This document shows, piece after piece, positions 54,949 to 63,813 of a stretch of DNA of 64,000 bases. A model generated the notes under the pieces. It was given only the letters and a program-made list of their open reading frames with translations. It was not told where the DNA came from and did not search any database. The translations under genes and the position numbers were made by a program. The DNA comes from Psychroserpens sp. Hel_I_66 (lineage in GTDB: Bacteria > Bacteroidota > Bacteroidia > Flavobacteriales > Flavobacteriaceae). The stretch covers positions 2,438,501 through 2,502,500 of the forward strand of contig NZ_JUGU01000001.1 of the NCBI RefSeq assembly GCF_000799465.1, given 5' to 3'. The number at the start of each line of letters is the position of its first letter. Within the stretch, counting starts at the first letter, position 1.

Positions 54949-56106
54949 TTATTTCTCGTTAGGAATTACTTCTTCTTTAGCTGATTCATTTTCGCTCCTA
55001 ATTGATTCATCGTCAACTGTAGGTATTTCTGCAGCCTTTTCTTCATCAACAATTAAGGAATTCTTGAAGGTCTTTTGCTCTTTCATCCAAGCATCATACT
55101 CTTCTTGAGTTTCTACAATAATCTTCATTTGCATATTGTAATGTGATTTACCGCAAATCTTATTACATAGCAACAAGTAGTCAAATTCATAAAGAACTTC
55201 TTGACCCTTAGCTTCTATTTCTTTTCTGTTTTCTAATCTTATTTCATTGATATTAGCCACTTTTTCTTGAATGTCTGGATTTTGGCGCATTTCTGCTGTA
55301 GTCACTGTTGGGGTAAATCCAAATTGAGTAATCATTCCAGGAACACAGTTCATTTGTGCTCTAAAGTGTGGCATATATGCTGAGTGCAATACATCTTGGG
55401 AGCGCATTTTAAATAAGATAGGTTTACCTACTGGTAAATGTAATTCTGTTGTTATAACATCATCTTGAGCGTTAGGATCTGAATCATCTAAGCCTAAAAT
55501 GTTAGCACGATCAATGTCAATCAATCTCACATTAGCCAAACCTAATGTATTGTCTTCACCTCCATAGCGAGCTTTCCAGTTAAATTGCTGAGCATATAAC
55601 TCAATTACCAACGGATCATCGCTTTCGTCGACGTTCATAATGCTTGTCCAAGTAAATAGACCCCAAATAATCAAACCTGCAAGAACTATAACTGGAATGA
55701 AAGTCCAAATAGCCTCGAGTGTATTATTATCTGCATAAAATAATGCCTTACGACCTTTCTCTCCTTTATACTTAAAAGCGAAATAATGTAGTAAAAACTG
55801 TGTAATGGTTTGTACGATAAAAATAATAGTCATGGAGACTATCATCAAATTATCTAAACCAGGACCATGCTCTGAAGCAGAATTAGATGTTAACGGTAAA
55901 TCACCTAAATACCAAAAGCTAACTATAGTTATGGCATAAATGAAAACTAAGAATCCCATCATTAGGTACCCATTAATTCTATTGTCTTTATCTGTAGCAA
56001 CTTGGTCATTTGAAATGCTTACATGAGCTAAATCAAAAATCTTAACCATTTGCCAGATGGCAATAGCTATGAAAAGTATTATTATTATTGTTAAAAAAGC
56101 AGTCAT
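54949..56106 (-). CDS. ctaC: Cytochrome c oxidase subunit II with extra N-terminal helices
   Basis: A 385-residue subunit II. The CuA site is present: CNKICGKSHYNMQM (about 312-325, C-x3-C-x3-H-x2-M) and the upstream His region LHSAYMPHFRAQMNCVPGM. Four hydrophobic segments precede it (about 2-20, 48-66, 85-108, 130-152) where most subunit II proteins have two. It ends in an acidic tail (EEKAAEIPTVDDESIRSENE). There is no fused cytochrome c domain, so electrons should come directly from ACIII or a mono-heme carrier. Confidence 0.94.
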   Translation of the reverse strand: MTAFLTIIIILFIAIAIWQMVKIFDLAHVSISNDQVATDKDNRINGYLMMGFLVFIYAITIVSFWYLGDLPLTSNSASEHGPGLDNLMIVSMTIIFIVQTITQFLLHYFAFKYKGEKGRKALFYADNNTLEAIWTFIPVIVLAGLIIWGLFTWTSIMNVDESDDPLVIELYAQQFNWKARYGGEDNTLGLANVRLIDIDRANILGLDDSDPNAQDDVITTELHLPVGKPILFKMRSQDVLHSAYMPHFRAQMNCVPGMITQFGFTPTVTTAEMRQNPDIQEKVANINEIRLENRKEIEAKGQEVLYEFDYLLLCNKICGKSHYNMQMKIIVETQEEYDAWMKEQKTFKNSLIVDEEKAAEIPTVDDESIRSENESAKEEVIPNEK

Positions 56107-56133
56107 TGTCGTTTCTGTTCTTTATGTAATTTA

Positions 56134-57549
56134 TTAATAATGGAAATGTTCACTTTCTTTGATAAAAGGATTACGCTTTGGTTCTAAGGGCGCTTTTGTC
56201 AGTGCTGTAAATACAACAAATATGAATAATCCTGCAAAAAGAAGTATTGAACCTATTTCTGGTATTCCAATAGCCCATTGGTCTCCAACTGTAGCTGGCA
56301 TAATCATATTAAATATGTCTATATAATGACCACATAAGATTACAATACCTGCCATAATAACGAACCATGGAATACGCTTGTAATCACTATTCATTAATAT
56401 CAAAAGTGGGAATATGAAATTCATTGCTACCATTCCTAAAAATGGTAATTGGTAATCTTGGAATCTAGTCACAAAATAGGTTACTTCCTCAGGAATATTT
56501 GAATACCAAATTAACATGAACTGAGAGAACCATAAATATGTCCAGAAAATACTAAAACCAAACATGAATTTAGCTAAATCGTGTATATGGCTATCATTTA
56601 CTTTTGGCAATAAACCTAATGATTTCAAGTAAATAGTTATCATAGATATTACTGTAATACCACATACCATCATTCCTGCAAGGACATACCATCCAAATAA
56701 TGTAGAGAACCAGTGTGGATCAACACTCATTATCCAGTCCCAAGACATCATAGATTCAGTATATAAAAAGAATACCAAAAATCCTGCTGATATACGAAAT
56801 GTCTTTTTAAAGTTTCTATTATCGTCTGCACTATCTTGAGCGATAGAGAATTTACGAGAGAAATGTCTATACAGATACCATCCTCCAACAAAAATCAATC
56901 CTCTAATTAAAAATCCCCAATAATTTAACCAGCCTTTTTTACCACTAACCAATTTATCAAATTTTTCACTATCTGGATCTACCATTTCAGGGTTCATCCA
57001 GTTAAAGATTGCATCATGTCCAATAAAATGAGATAAAGACGCAATTAACAATACAATTAAAGCCCCAGGTAGCATGTATGCTGTGATCCCTTCCATCACT
57101 CTTAATAGTAATGGAGACCAACCTGCCTGTGCTGCGTATTGTACTGCATAAAACGCTAATACTCCCAATGCAATCATAAAGAAGAAAAATGCTGCTACAT
57201 ATAATGCAGCCCATGGTCTATTTGCTAATCTATGCTGCACGTGCTCTGCATGTTCTTCATCATGGTCAACAGCGTCTGCGTGAGAACTCCCTTCATGAGT
57301 ATCTGCTAGTGCATCATGCGCATTTGCTTTATGTGAGTTATCAGAATGATCTTCTACTCCTGCAACAACATGTGCTTTGGTTTCTGCTTCATGACCACCT
57401 CCATGCCCTGCTTCTTGAGCAGCAATCATTTCTTTTACGTCTTCTAAAGAATGATGAGATGTCGCAAATCCATAACCTACACCTATTAGCCCAACAATCA
57501 TTAGGATAATAGAAGTCATTTTTAATCGATTTGAAATTTTATATTCCAT
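56134..57549 (-). CDS. actF: Alternative complex III subunit ActF (quinol:cytochrome c oxidoreductase)
   Basis: A 471-residue polytopic protein with about ten helices, resembling ActC/ActF quinone-site subunits of alternative complex III (SHFIGHDAIFNWMNPEMVDPDSEKF; YTESMMSWDWIMSVDPHWFSTLFGWYV; FWTYLWFSQFMLIWYSNIPEE). After the first helix, a loop at about 45-110 is rich in His and acidic residues (AGHGGGHEAETKAHVVAG; DAVDHDEEHAEHVQHR), possibly a metal-binding segment. It lies between actE and coxB. Confidence 0.92.
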   Translation of the reverse strand: MEYKISNRLKMTSIILMIVGLIGVGYGFATSHHSLEDVKEMIAAQEAGHGGGHEAETKAHVVAGVEDHSDNSHKANAHDALADTHEGSSHADAVDHDEEHAEHVQHRLANRPWAALYVAAFFFFMIALGVLAFYAVQYAAQAGWSPLLLRVMEGITAYMLPGALIVLLIASLSHFIGHDAIFNWMNPEMVDPDSEKFDKLVSGKKGWLNYWGFLIRGLIFVGGWYLYRHFSRKFSIAQDSADDNRNFKKTFRISAGFLVFFLYTESMMSWDWIMSVDPHWFSTLFGWYVLAGMMVCGITVISMITIYLKSLGLLPKVNDSHIHDLAKFMFGFSIFWTYLWFSQFMLIWYSNIPEEVTYFVTRFQDYQLPFLGMVAMNFIFPLLILMNSDYKRIPWFVIMAGIVILCGHYIDIFNMIMPATVGDQWAIGIPEIGSILLFAGLFIFVVFTALTKAPLEPKRNPFIKESEHFHY

Positions 57550-57568
57550 TATATAATCTTTATCTGTC

Positions 57569-58150
57569 TTATTTTTCTAAGTCTGCTTTTAACTCTAATA
57601 CATAATTCACCACTTGCCAACGCTCTTCTTCATTAAGTTGGTTCGCATATGATCCCATTGTATTTTTTCCGTAGTAAATTGTATGATAAATACTACCTGC
57701 TGTAATTGCACGACCAGCATCATCATAGCTTGGTACACCTAAAATTTTCTCGTTCTTGACTAATGTACCTTGTCCGTTGCCTTTTTTTCCGTGACATATT
57801 CCGCAATAAATATCGTATAACTGCCCACCTCTCATACTTTCAGTTTGAGTTGAATCTAATGGACTTGTCAAATTTGCTTTTGCCGATAAATAACCGTCAT
57901 TAGAATTTTCATATTCAAAAGGCATATGACCTCCTCTTGGTATAGATCCTTCTGCAGGAAGTTGGGCTTCCATATTATTACTTAATATTTCTTTTCCATC
58001 AACGACAATATCTGCTTCTTGGTATGCTTCATATGGAACTGGCACATACATATTTGGCATGAACTGATAGTTTCGTCTTGTATCCTTTTTACAGGCTACA
58101 ACACTTGCACATACCATTAATACAATTGCTATTTTAAATATACTTTTCAT
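57569..58150 (-). CDS. actE: Alternative complex III subunit ActE, mono-heme cytochrome c lipoprotein
   Basis: A 193-residue lipoprotein (lipobox SVVACKKD, Cys near 20) with one heme c site, IYCGICHGKKGNGQG (about 113-127), and the distal Met region KNTMGSYANQLNEEERWQVVNYVL. ActE carries electrons from the core of ACIII toward the oxidase. The N-terminal half (FMPNMYVPVPYEAYQEADIV, GSIPRGGHMPFEYEN) is the family-specific extension. It follows actD by 9 bp. Confidence 0.93.
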   Translation of the reverse strand: MKSIFKIAIVLMVCASVVACKKDTRRNYQFMPNMYVPVPYEAYQEADIVVDGKEILSNNMEAQLPAEGSIPRGGHMPFEYENSNDGYLSAKANLTSPLDSTQTESMRGGQLYDIYCGICHGKKGNGQGTLVKNEKILGVPSYDDAGRAITAGSIYHTIYYGKNTMGSYANQLNEEERWQVVNYVLELKADLEK

Positions 58151-58159
58151 CTCTAAAGA

Positions 58160-58690
58160 TTAATGCGCTTTATCAATTAAATTAATTTCTACAGCTCCAG
58201 TTTCTTTTAACAAATCTGTAAGCTCATTTTCATTTCCATGAACTGCGATTTCCATTAAAAAGTGGTCATCTGTTGTTCTTGGATCTGGATTTTCTGCTTT
58301 TTTAAATGGCCACATTGTACTTCTTAAGTAGAATGTGATTACCATTAAATGGGCTGCAAAAAATACAGTTAGCTCAAACATGATTGGTACAAAAGCGGGC
58401 ATGTTTTCTATGTAGCTAAAACTTGGCTTACCACCAATATTTTGTGGCCAATCCTCTATCATGATGAAATTCATCATTACCACAGCAACCGTTAAACCAA
58501 CACATCCATACATAAACGATGCTATTGCTATTCTTGTTGGAGCAAGTCCCATTGCCTTGTCTAGTCCGTGAACTGGAAAAGGCGTATATATTTCTTCGAT
58601 GTGATGTCTTTCTGCCTTAACTTTTTTGACAGCATTCATTAAGACGTCATCATCATTATAAATAGCGTGAATTACTTTTGAAGCTTCCAT
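58160..58690 (-). CDS. actD: Alternative complex III subunit ActD (DUF3341)
   Basis: A 176-residue protein with two membrane helices (about 52-76 and 98-122). The conserved soluble N-terminal stretch (VIHAIYNDDDVLMNAVKKVK, EIYTPFPVHGLDKAMGL) is the DUF3341 signature of ActD. The C-terminus (FLMEIAVHGNENELTDLLKETGAVEI) resembles a small ferredoxin-like fold. It has no known cofactor. It is packed between actC and actE with gaps of 9 bp each. Confidence 0.94.
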   Translation of the reverse strand: MEASKVIHAIYNDDDVLMNAVKKVKAERHHIEEIYTPFPVHGLDKAMGLAPTRIAIASFMYGCVGLTVAVVMMNFIMIEDWPQNIGGKPSFSYIENMPAFVPIMFELTVFFAAHLMVITFYLRSTMWPFKKAENPDPRTTDDHFLMEIAVHGNENELTDLLKETGAVEINLIDKAH

Positions 58691-58699
58691 GTACTATTT

Positions 58700-60430
58700 T
58701 TAGTTTATTAATTTTTTAGCTTGACCAGACCAATCATCACGTTCTGCTCTTCCTGGGAAAGAACCGGTAATATCATCTAACAAGTCATATTCTCTTTTTG
58801 TCATTTTACTAACTTGAGCGTAAGTAAAAATACCAATACTATTAAGTACTTCTTCCATTTTTGGACCAATACCATTAATAACTTTTAAGTCATCTGGAGT
58901 TTGAACTGTTGGATCAAAAGTACCGACACCTTTCAATAAGTTGTTTAATTTTTCAGTATTGTCTTGTAACGGTTTTTTAGCTGTTGTTTCTTCCTCAATT
59001 TTTAATACTGAAGTTCTTTCGTCTGCTCCGGTTCCTACTAAGCTTTCTCCTTTTTCTCTTATACGTTTGTAGCGTTCTCCCGAAGATTTTAGAATGGTCT
59101 TAACTTCAGCCTGAGCAATTACAGGGAATGTTCTAGCATATAATAAAAATAATACAAAGAAGAATCCAATTGTACCAATAAAGATACCGATATCTACAAA
59201 TGTTGGAGAGAACATCGTCCAAGATGATGGTAAATAATCTCTATGTAATGATGTTACAATAATTACAAATCGCTCAAACCACATCCCAACGTTTACCACG
59301 ATAGAGATAAAGAATGAAAACATAATACTTGTTCTTAATTTTTTGAACCACATAAATTGTGGTGAAAATACGTTACATGACATCATCATCCAATATGCCC
59401 AAGCATAAGGACCAGTTGCTCTGTTTAAGAATGCATATTGCTCATATTCAACTCCAGAATACCAAGCTATGAATAACTCTGTAATATATGCTACACCAAC
59501 TATAGAACCTGTTAACATAATAACAATGTTCATTAACTCAATATGCTGAACAGTGATATAATCTTCAAGATTACATACTTTTCTCATAATGATTAAAAGT
59601 GTATTTACCATTGCAAAACCAGAGAAGATCGCTCCTGCAACAAAATAAGGCGGGAAAATGGTGGTATGCCAACCAGGAATTACAGATGTTGCGAAGTCAA
59701 AAGATACGATGGTGTGTACAGATAATACTAAGGGTGTTGCCAAACCTGCAAGTACCAAAGACACCTCTTCAAAACGTTGCCAATCTTTAGCTCGTCCAGA
59801 CCATCCAAAACTTAATAACGCATATATTTTCTTCTGAAATGGCTTGATTGCACGATCACGCAACATTGCAAAATCAGGCAATAAACCAGTCCACCAGAAT
59901 ACTAGAGACACCGATAAATAAGTAGAAATTGCAAATACATCCCAGAGTAGTGGCGAATTAAAGTTTACCCATAATGAACCAAATTGATTCGGAATAGGTA
60001 ACACCCAATATCCTAACCATGGTCGACCCATGTGAATAATTGGAAACAAACCAGCCTGAACAACTGAGAATATTGTCATTGCTTCTGCAGAACGGTTAAT
60101 TGCCATTCTCCATTTTTGACGGAAAAGTAATAGTACTGCAGAAATCAATGTTCCTGCGTGACCAATACCAACCCACCAAACGAAGTTAGTAATATCCCAA
60201 GCCCAACCTACGGTCTTGTTTAATCCCCAAGTTCCAATACCTGTAGAGACTGTATAGATAATACACCCAATTCCCCAAAGGAATGCGACCAATGCAATTG
60301 AAAATACAATCCACCAAGCTTTATTTGCTTTTCCTTCAACAGGTGCTGCCACATCTACCGATACATCGTGATATGATTTTTCTCCTGTAACTAGGGGTCT
60401 TCTAATAGGTGCTTCGTAATGAGACGCCAT
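58700..60430 (-). CDS. actC: Alternative complex III subunit ActC (NrfD/PsrC family) with C-terminal HhH domain
   Basis: A 576-residue protein. Residues about 40-460 contain ten helices of the NrfD/PsrC-type quinol-binding subunit (NFVWWVGIGHAGTLISAVLLLFRQKWR; GHAG and SPLLWDVFAISTYLSVSLVFWW are typical). After a charged linker (about 460-510), residues 515-576 form a helix-hairpin-helix-like domain (DDLKVINGIGPKMEEVLNSI; PGRAERDDWSGQAKKL), as sometimes found at the ends of respiratory subunits. That domain is an addition to the basic ActC. Confidence 0.93.
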   Translation of the reverse strand: MASHYEAPIRRPLVTGEKSYHDVSVDVAAPVEGKANKAWWIVFSIALVAFLWGIGCIIYTVSTGIGTWGLNKTVGWAWDITNFVWWVGIGHAGTLISAVLLLFRQKWRMAINRSAEAMTIFSVVQAGLFPIIHMGRPWLGYWVLPIPNQFGSLWVNFNSPLLWDVFAISTYLSVSLVFWWTGLLPDFAMLRDRAIKPFQKKIYALLSFGWSGRAKDWQRFEEVSLVLAGLATPLVLSVHTIVSFDFATSVIPGWHTTIFPPYFVAGAIFSGFAMVNTLLIIMRKVCNLEDYITVQHIELMNIVIMLTGSIVGVAYITELFIAWYSGVEYEQYAFLNRATGPYAWAYWMMMSCNVFSPQFMWFKKLRTSIMFSFFISIVVNVGMWFERFVIIVTSLHRDYLPSSWTMFSPTFVDIGIFIGTIGFFFVLFLLYARTFPVIAQAEVKTILKSSGERYKRIREKGESLVGTGADERTSVLKIEEETTAKKPLQDNTEKLNNLLKGVGTFDPTVQTPDDLKVINGIGPKMEEVLNSIGIFTYAQVSKMTKREYDLLDDITGSFPGRAERDDWSGQAKKLIN

Positions 60431-60459
60431 AATCTATTATAATTGTTTCTTAATTAATT

Positions 60460-63400
60460 TTATGCTTCCGTTGTATTTCTCACTTTAGTCTGGTACTGCA
60501 CATTTGGCTTAGTACCCACACTTTCTAATAAGTGATACATACGATCATCTTCTTTAAGTTTTGCAACTTCACTTTCTTTATCATTAATGTCACCAAACTT
60601 AATTGCTCCACTACTGCAAGCTGCAGAACATGCTGTTTGGAATTCACCATCTTTTATTTCACGTCCATCACGTTTTGCATCAAGAATTGTTTTTTGTGTC
60701 ATTTGAATACACATAGAACATTTCTCCATAACTCCACGAGAACGAACTGTTACATCTGGATTTAACACCATACGACCTAAATCATCATTCATATGGTAAT
60801 CGAACTCATCATTTTGAGCATATAGGAACCAGTTGAAACGACGTACTTTATATGGACAGTTGTTTGCACAATAACGTGTACCTACACAACGGTTATAAGC
60901 CATGTGGTTTTGACCTTGACGACCATGTGATGATGCTGCCACAGGGCAAACAGTCTCACAAGGTGCGTGGTTACAGTGTTGACACATTACCGGTTGGAAC
61001 GCTACTTGAGGATTATCTGCTGGATGTTCTAATTCACCAAAACCTGATAATGATCCCTTATCTCCCCAAAGACCAGAAAATTCTTCTTTTTTTGTATCAT
61101 CTTCAGAAAAAGTATCTTCCGAAGAATAATATCTATCGATACGTAACCAGTGCATATCACGACTACGTCTAATTTCTTCTTTACCTACAACTGGTACATT
61201 ATTTTCTGCATGGCAAGCAATAACACATGCTCCACATCCTGTACAAGCATTTAAATCTATAGATAGGTTGAAATGGTGACCGATTGAGCGATCAAATTCA
61301 TCCCATAAATCAACTTCTGGAGAAGTCACAGGTGTTTCCTCATGGTTTAATGATACCATTGGGATTCTGTTCCATCCATTTTTGTGATCCTGACTATCGT
61401 AAGTATTAAATATCTCTAAAGTAGTTTCTTTAATAATATCACCACGACCCATTAATGTGTTTTGCAACTGTACACATGCAAACTCATGCATTCCTGCTGC
61501 TTTTTTAATGGATACGTTTTGAGTTGTATTGAAATCTTGGTATAACGGGTAAGCGTTAACACCAGTCATCATTTCTTCTTTTAAGCCTGCTGTTCTACCA
61601 TAACCTAATGACAGGCCTATAGAACCTCTAGCTTGTCCTGGCTGAATAATTACAGGCACATTTTTAACAGTCACACCATTCACTGTAACATCTGCATAGC
61701 TACCATCTAAAGCTCCTGTTGCTACATGGATATTCTCTAATCCCGCTGCTTTTGCATCTGCTGCAGATATTGTTAAATAATTATCCCAAGATGTTCTTGT
61801 AATAGGATCTGGAAATTCTTGTAACCAAGGGTTGTTAGCATCTTGACCGTCACCCATACCAACTTTAGTATAAAGCGACAATTCCATACCTTCAGACTTA
61901 GCACTAGATACTAAGTTTCTTGCTGCGGTTCCTGCACTAATCGCAGTTACAGCAGTAGACTCATTAGACCCATAAGTGGTAGATGACGATGTTGTTGTTA
62001 CCAACTCATCTTTATCTTCATCTTTAATTCCAACTCCTACAGCTACGTCATGAATAACGCCTCCTAGGAATGTTCTGTCTTTTTTATCTTTTAATTCAGT
62101 TGATGTTTCCGAAGTAGTTGTAGTTGACGCTCCATTTGGTGCACTTGAAAATGCTCCAGATACGTAAACACCATCTTGCAATGCTTTATTGAACGAACCA
62201 CCAGACCATCCTGATTTGATATATTCGCGGTATGTTTGATCACTTCCAGTCCACATTAATAATGCTTGTTGAAATTGACGTGTATCAAATAAAGGACGAA
62301 TAGTTGGTTGCATTAAACTGAAATGCCCTTTCTTAAGTTCTACATCTCCCCAAGACTCTAAGTAATGAGGTGCTGCAGCGATATATTGAGACACTTTTGC
62401 AGTCTCGTCTGCTTTTAATGAAAAAGCGATAGATAATTCTGTTTTTTCGAGACCTTCAGCAAAATCTGAAGCATTTGGAAGTGTGTACATTGGGTTAACA
62501 CCACTCATGATGATACCGCCAATGCGACCAGCTTTCATATCTGCTACTAATTTGGTTACCCCTTCATTACTACCTTGTCTCGTTAAAATAGGAGTTGAAG
62601 AATCAAAAGCCTTACTTCCGAGTTTCTCATTGATTGCTAATGCGACAGTTTGTGCATTTACATCTTGAATACCTGTAACTAAAACTCCGTTACTTCCAGC
62701 TTTATCCAATTCTGAAGCTGCTTGTTGAACAGCTGCATTAATAGATTCTGGTAAATCTGTTGACGCAGATCCACCTACTATTAAACTATATAATTTTGCT
62801 AATACTTGTTTTTGTTGACTTGGCGTTAATGGTACACGTTTATCTGCATTTGCACCAGATAAAGACATATTTGATTCAAACTGGATGTGGCGCGACATTT
62901 TTCCGTTCTTCGGAATACGTCCTTGCGCATACCCTGAATCAAATCCTCCACCTTGCCAATCACCTAAGAAATCTGCTCCTACTGAAACAATAGTCATTGC
63001 TTTAGAGAAATCGTAACTAGCCATTCCGCGAGTTCCATATTTCCCTTCAAAAGCATCTAATGTTGCAGATTCGGATACCGCATCATAAACAACGTGACGT
63101 ACATTTCCGTATTTAGATTTAAATTCAGAAATCAATCTGGTTGTAGATGGACTTGCAAAGGTTTGTGTCAATAATACAATCTCCTTACCTCCATTCTTTA
63201 TGTCTGTAAGTTTTTGATTTGTTTCAGAATCAAAAGTTTCCCATGAGATGACCGCATCACCCTTCATTGGGCTCTTAACTCTTAAGTTATCATATAATCC
63301 TAAAACAGAAGCGTTAACTCTTGCGTTAGCACCATTATGTGTTTTTGCTAAGTTGTTGTTTTCAATTTTGATAGGACGACCTTCACGTGTTTTAACTAAA

Positions 63401-63726
63401 ACACTGGCAAAATCAAATCCGTTAGCAATTGTAGTTGCATAATAATTAGCAACACCAGGAATTATAGATTCTGGCTGTACAACATAAGGAATTGATTTAA
63501 TCACTGGTCCTTCACAAGCTGCCAATGATGCAGCAGCAGTACTAAAACCAACATACTTTAAAAAGTCACGACGCGTCGTAGACGATGACTCAAGAGATTT
63601 TTTGTTACCTAAGAATTCATCTGTAGGAATTTCTTGAACAAATTCGTTCTGTTTTAGCGTCTCAACAATAGAGCTATTATCTTTTAGCTCTTCAACACTT
63701 TTCCAGTATTTCTTGTTTGATGACAT
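60460..63726 (-). CDS. actB: Alternative complex III subunit ActB (molybdopterin-like/Fe-S fusion)
   Basis: A 1,088-residue periplasmic protein. A twin-arginine-type signal lies about residue 52 (TTRRDFLKYVGFSTAAASLAACEG, with the first ~50 residues ahead of it as in the 'TAT-variant' group). A molybdopterin-oxidoreductase-like domain without obvious cofactor ligand follows (to about 800), then a ferredoxin-type domain with four cysteine clusters: CTGCGACVIACHAEN (825), CQHCNHAPCETVCPVAA (915), CVGTRYCANNCPYK (950), and CSMCIQ with CSAACSSGAIKFGD (1003-1040). A Ser/Thr-rich linker spans about 525-595. Confidence 0.94.
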   Translation of the reverse strand: MSSNKKYWKSVEELKDNSSIVETLKQNEFVQEIPTDEFLGNKKSLESSSTTRRDFLKYVGFSTAAASLAACEGPVIKSIPYVVQPESIIPGVANYYATTIANGFDFASVLVKTREGRPIKIENNNLAKTHNGANARVNASVLGLYDNLRVKSPMKGDAVISWETFDSETNQKLTDIKNGGKEIVLLTQTFASPSTTRLISEFKSKYGNVRHVVYDAVSESATLDAFEGKYGTRGMASYDFSKAMTIVSVGADFLGDWQGGGFDSGYAQGRIPKNGKMSRHIQFESNMSLSGANADKRVPLTPSQQKQVLAKLYSLIVGGSASTDLPESINAAVQQAASELDKAGSNGVLVTGIQDVNAQTVALAINEKLGSKAFDSSTPILTRQGSNEGVTKLVADMKAGRIGGIIMSGVNPMYTLPNASDFAEGLEKTELSIAFSLKADETAKVSQYIAAAPHYLESWGDVELKKGHFSLMQPTIRPLFDTRQFQQALLMWTGSDQTYREYIKSGWSGGSFNKALQDGVYVSGAFSSAPNGASTTTTSETSTELKDKKDRTFLGGVIHDVAVGVGIKDEDKDELVTTTSSSTTYGSNESTAVTAISAGTAARNLVSSAKSEGMELSLYTKVGMGDGQDANNPWLQEFPDPITRTSWDNYLTISAADAKAAGLENIHVATGALDGSYADVTVNGVTVKNVPVIIQPGQARGSIGLSLGYGRTAGLKEEMMTGVNAYPLYQDFNTTQNVSIKKAAGMHEFACVQLQNTLMGRGDIIKETTLEIFNTYDSQDHKNGWNRIPMVSLNHEETPVTSPEVDLWDEFDRSIGHHFNLSIDLNACTGCGACVIACHAENNVPVVGKEEIRRSRDMHWLRIDRYYSSEDTFSEDDTKKEEFSGLWGDKGSLSGFGELEHPADNPQVAFQPVMCQHCNHAPCETVCPVAASSHGRQGQNHMAYNRCVGTRYCANNCPYKVRRFNWFLYAQNDEFDYHMNDDLGRMVLNPDVTVRSRGVMEKCSMCIQMTQKTILDAKRDGREIKDGEFQTACSAACSSGAIKFGDINDKESEVAKLKEDDRMYHLLESVGTKPNVQYQTKVRNTTEA

Positions 63727-63772
63727 ATTATATAATTGAATTACTTCTTATTTAATTTTTTAATTTCTGTTT

Positions 63773-63791
63773 ACGACATTTCCGATGTCGT
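63773..63791. other. Intercistronic hairpin between actA and actB
   Basis: ACGACAT (63773-63779) and ATGTCGT (63785-63791) can pair with a five-base loop. No U-run follows on the minus strand, so it is not a terminator. It may mark an mRNA processing or stability site between actA and actB. Confidence 0.5.
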
Positions 63792-63813
63792 GAAAATTAC
63801 TAAAATCTTATTT

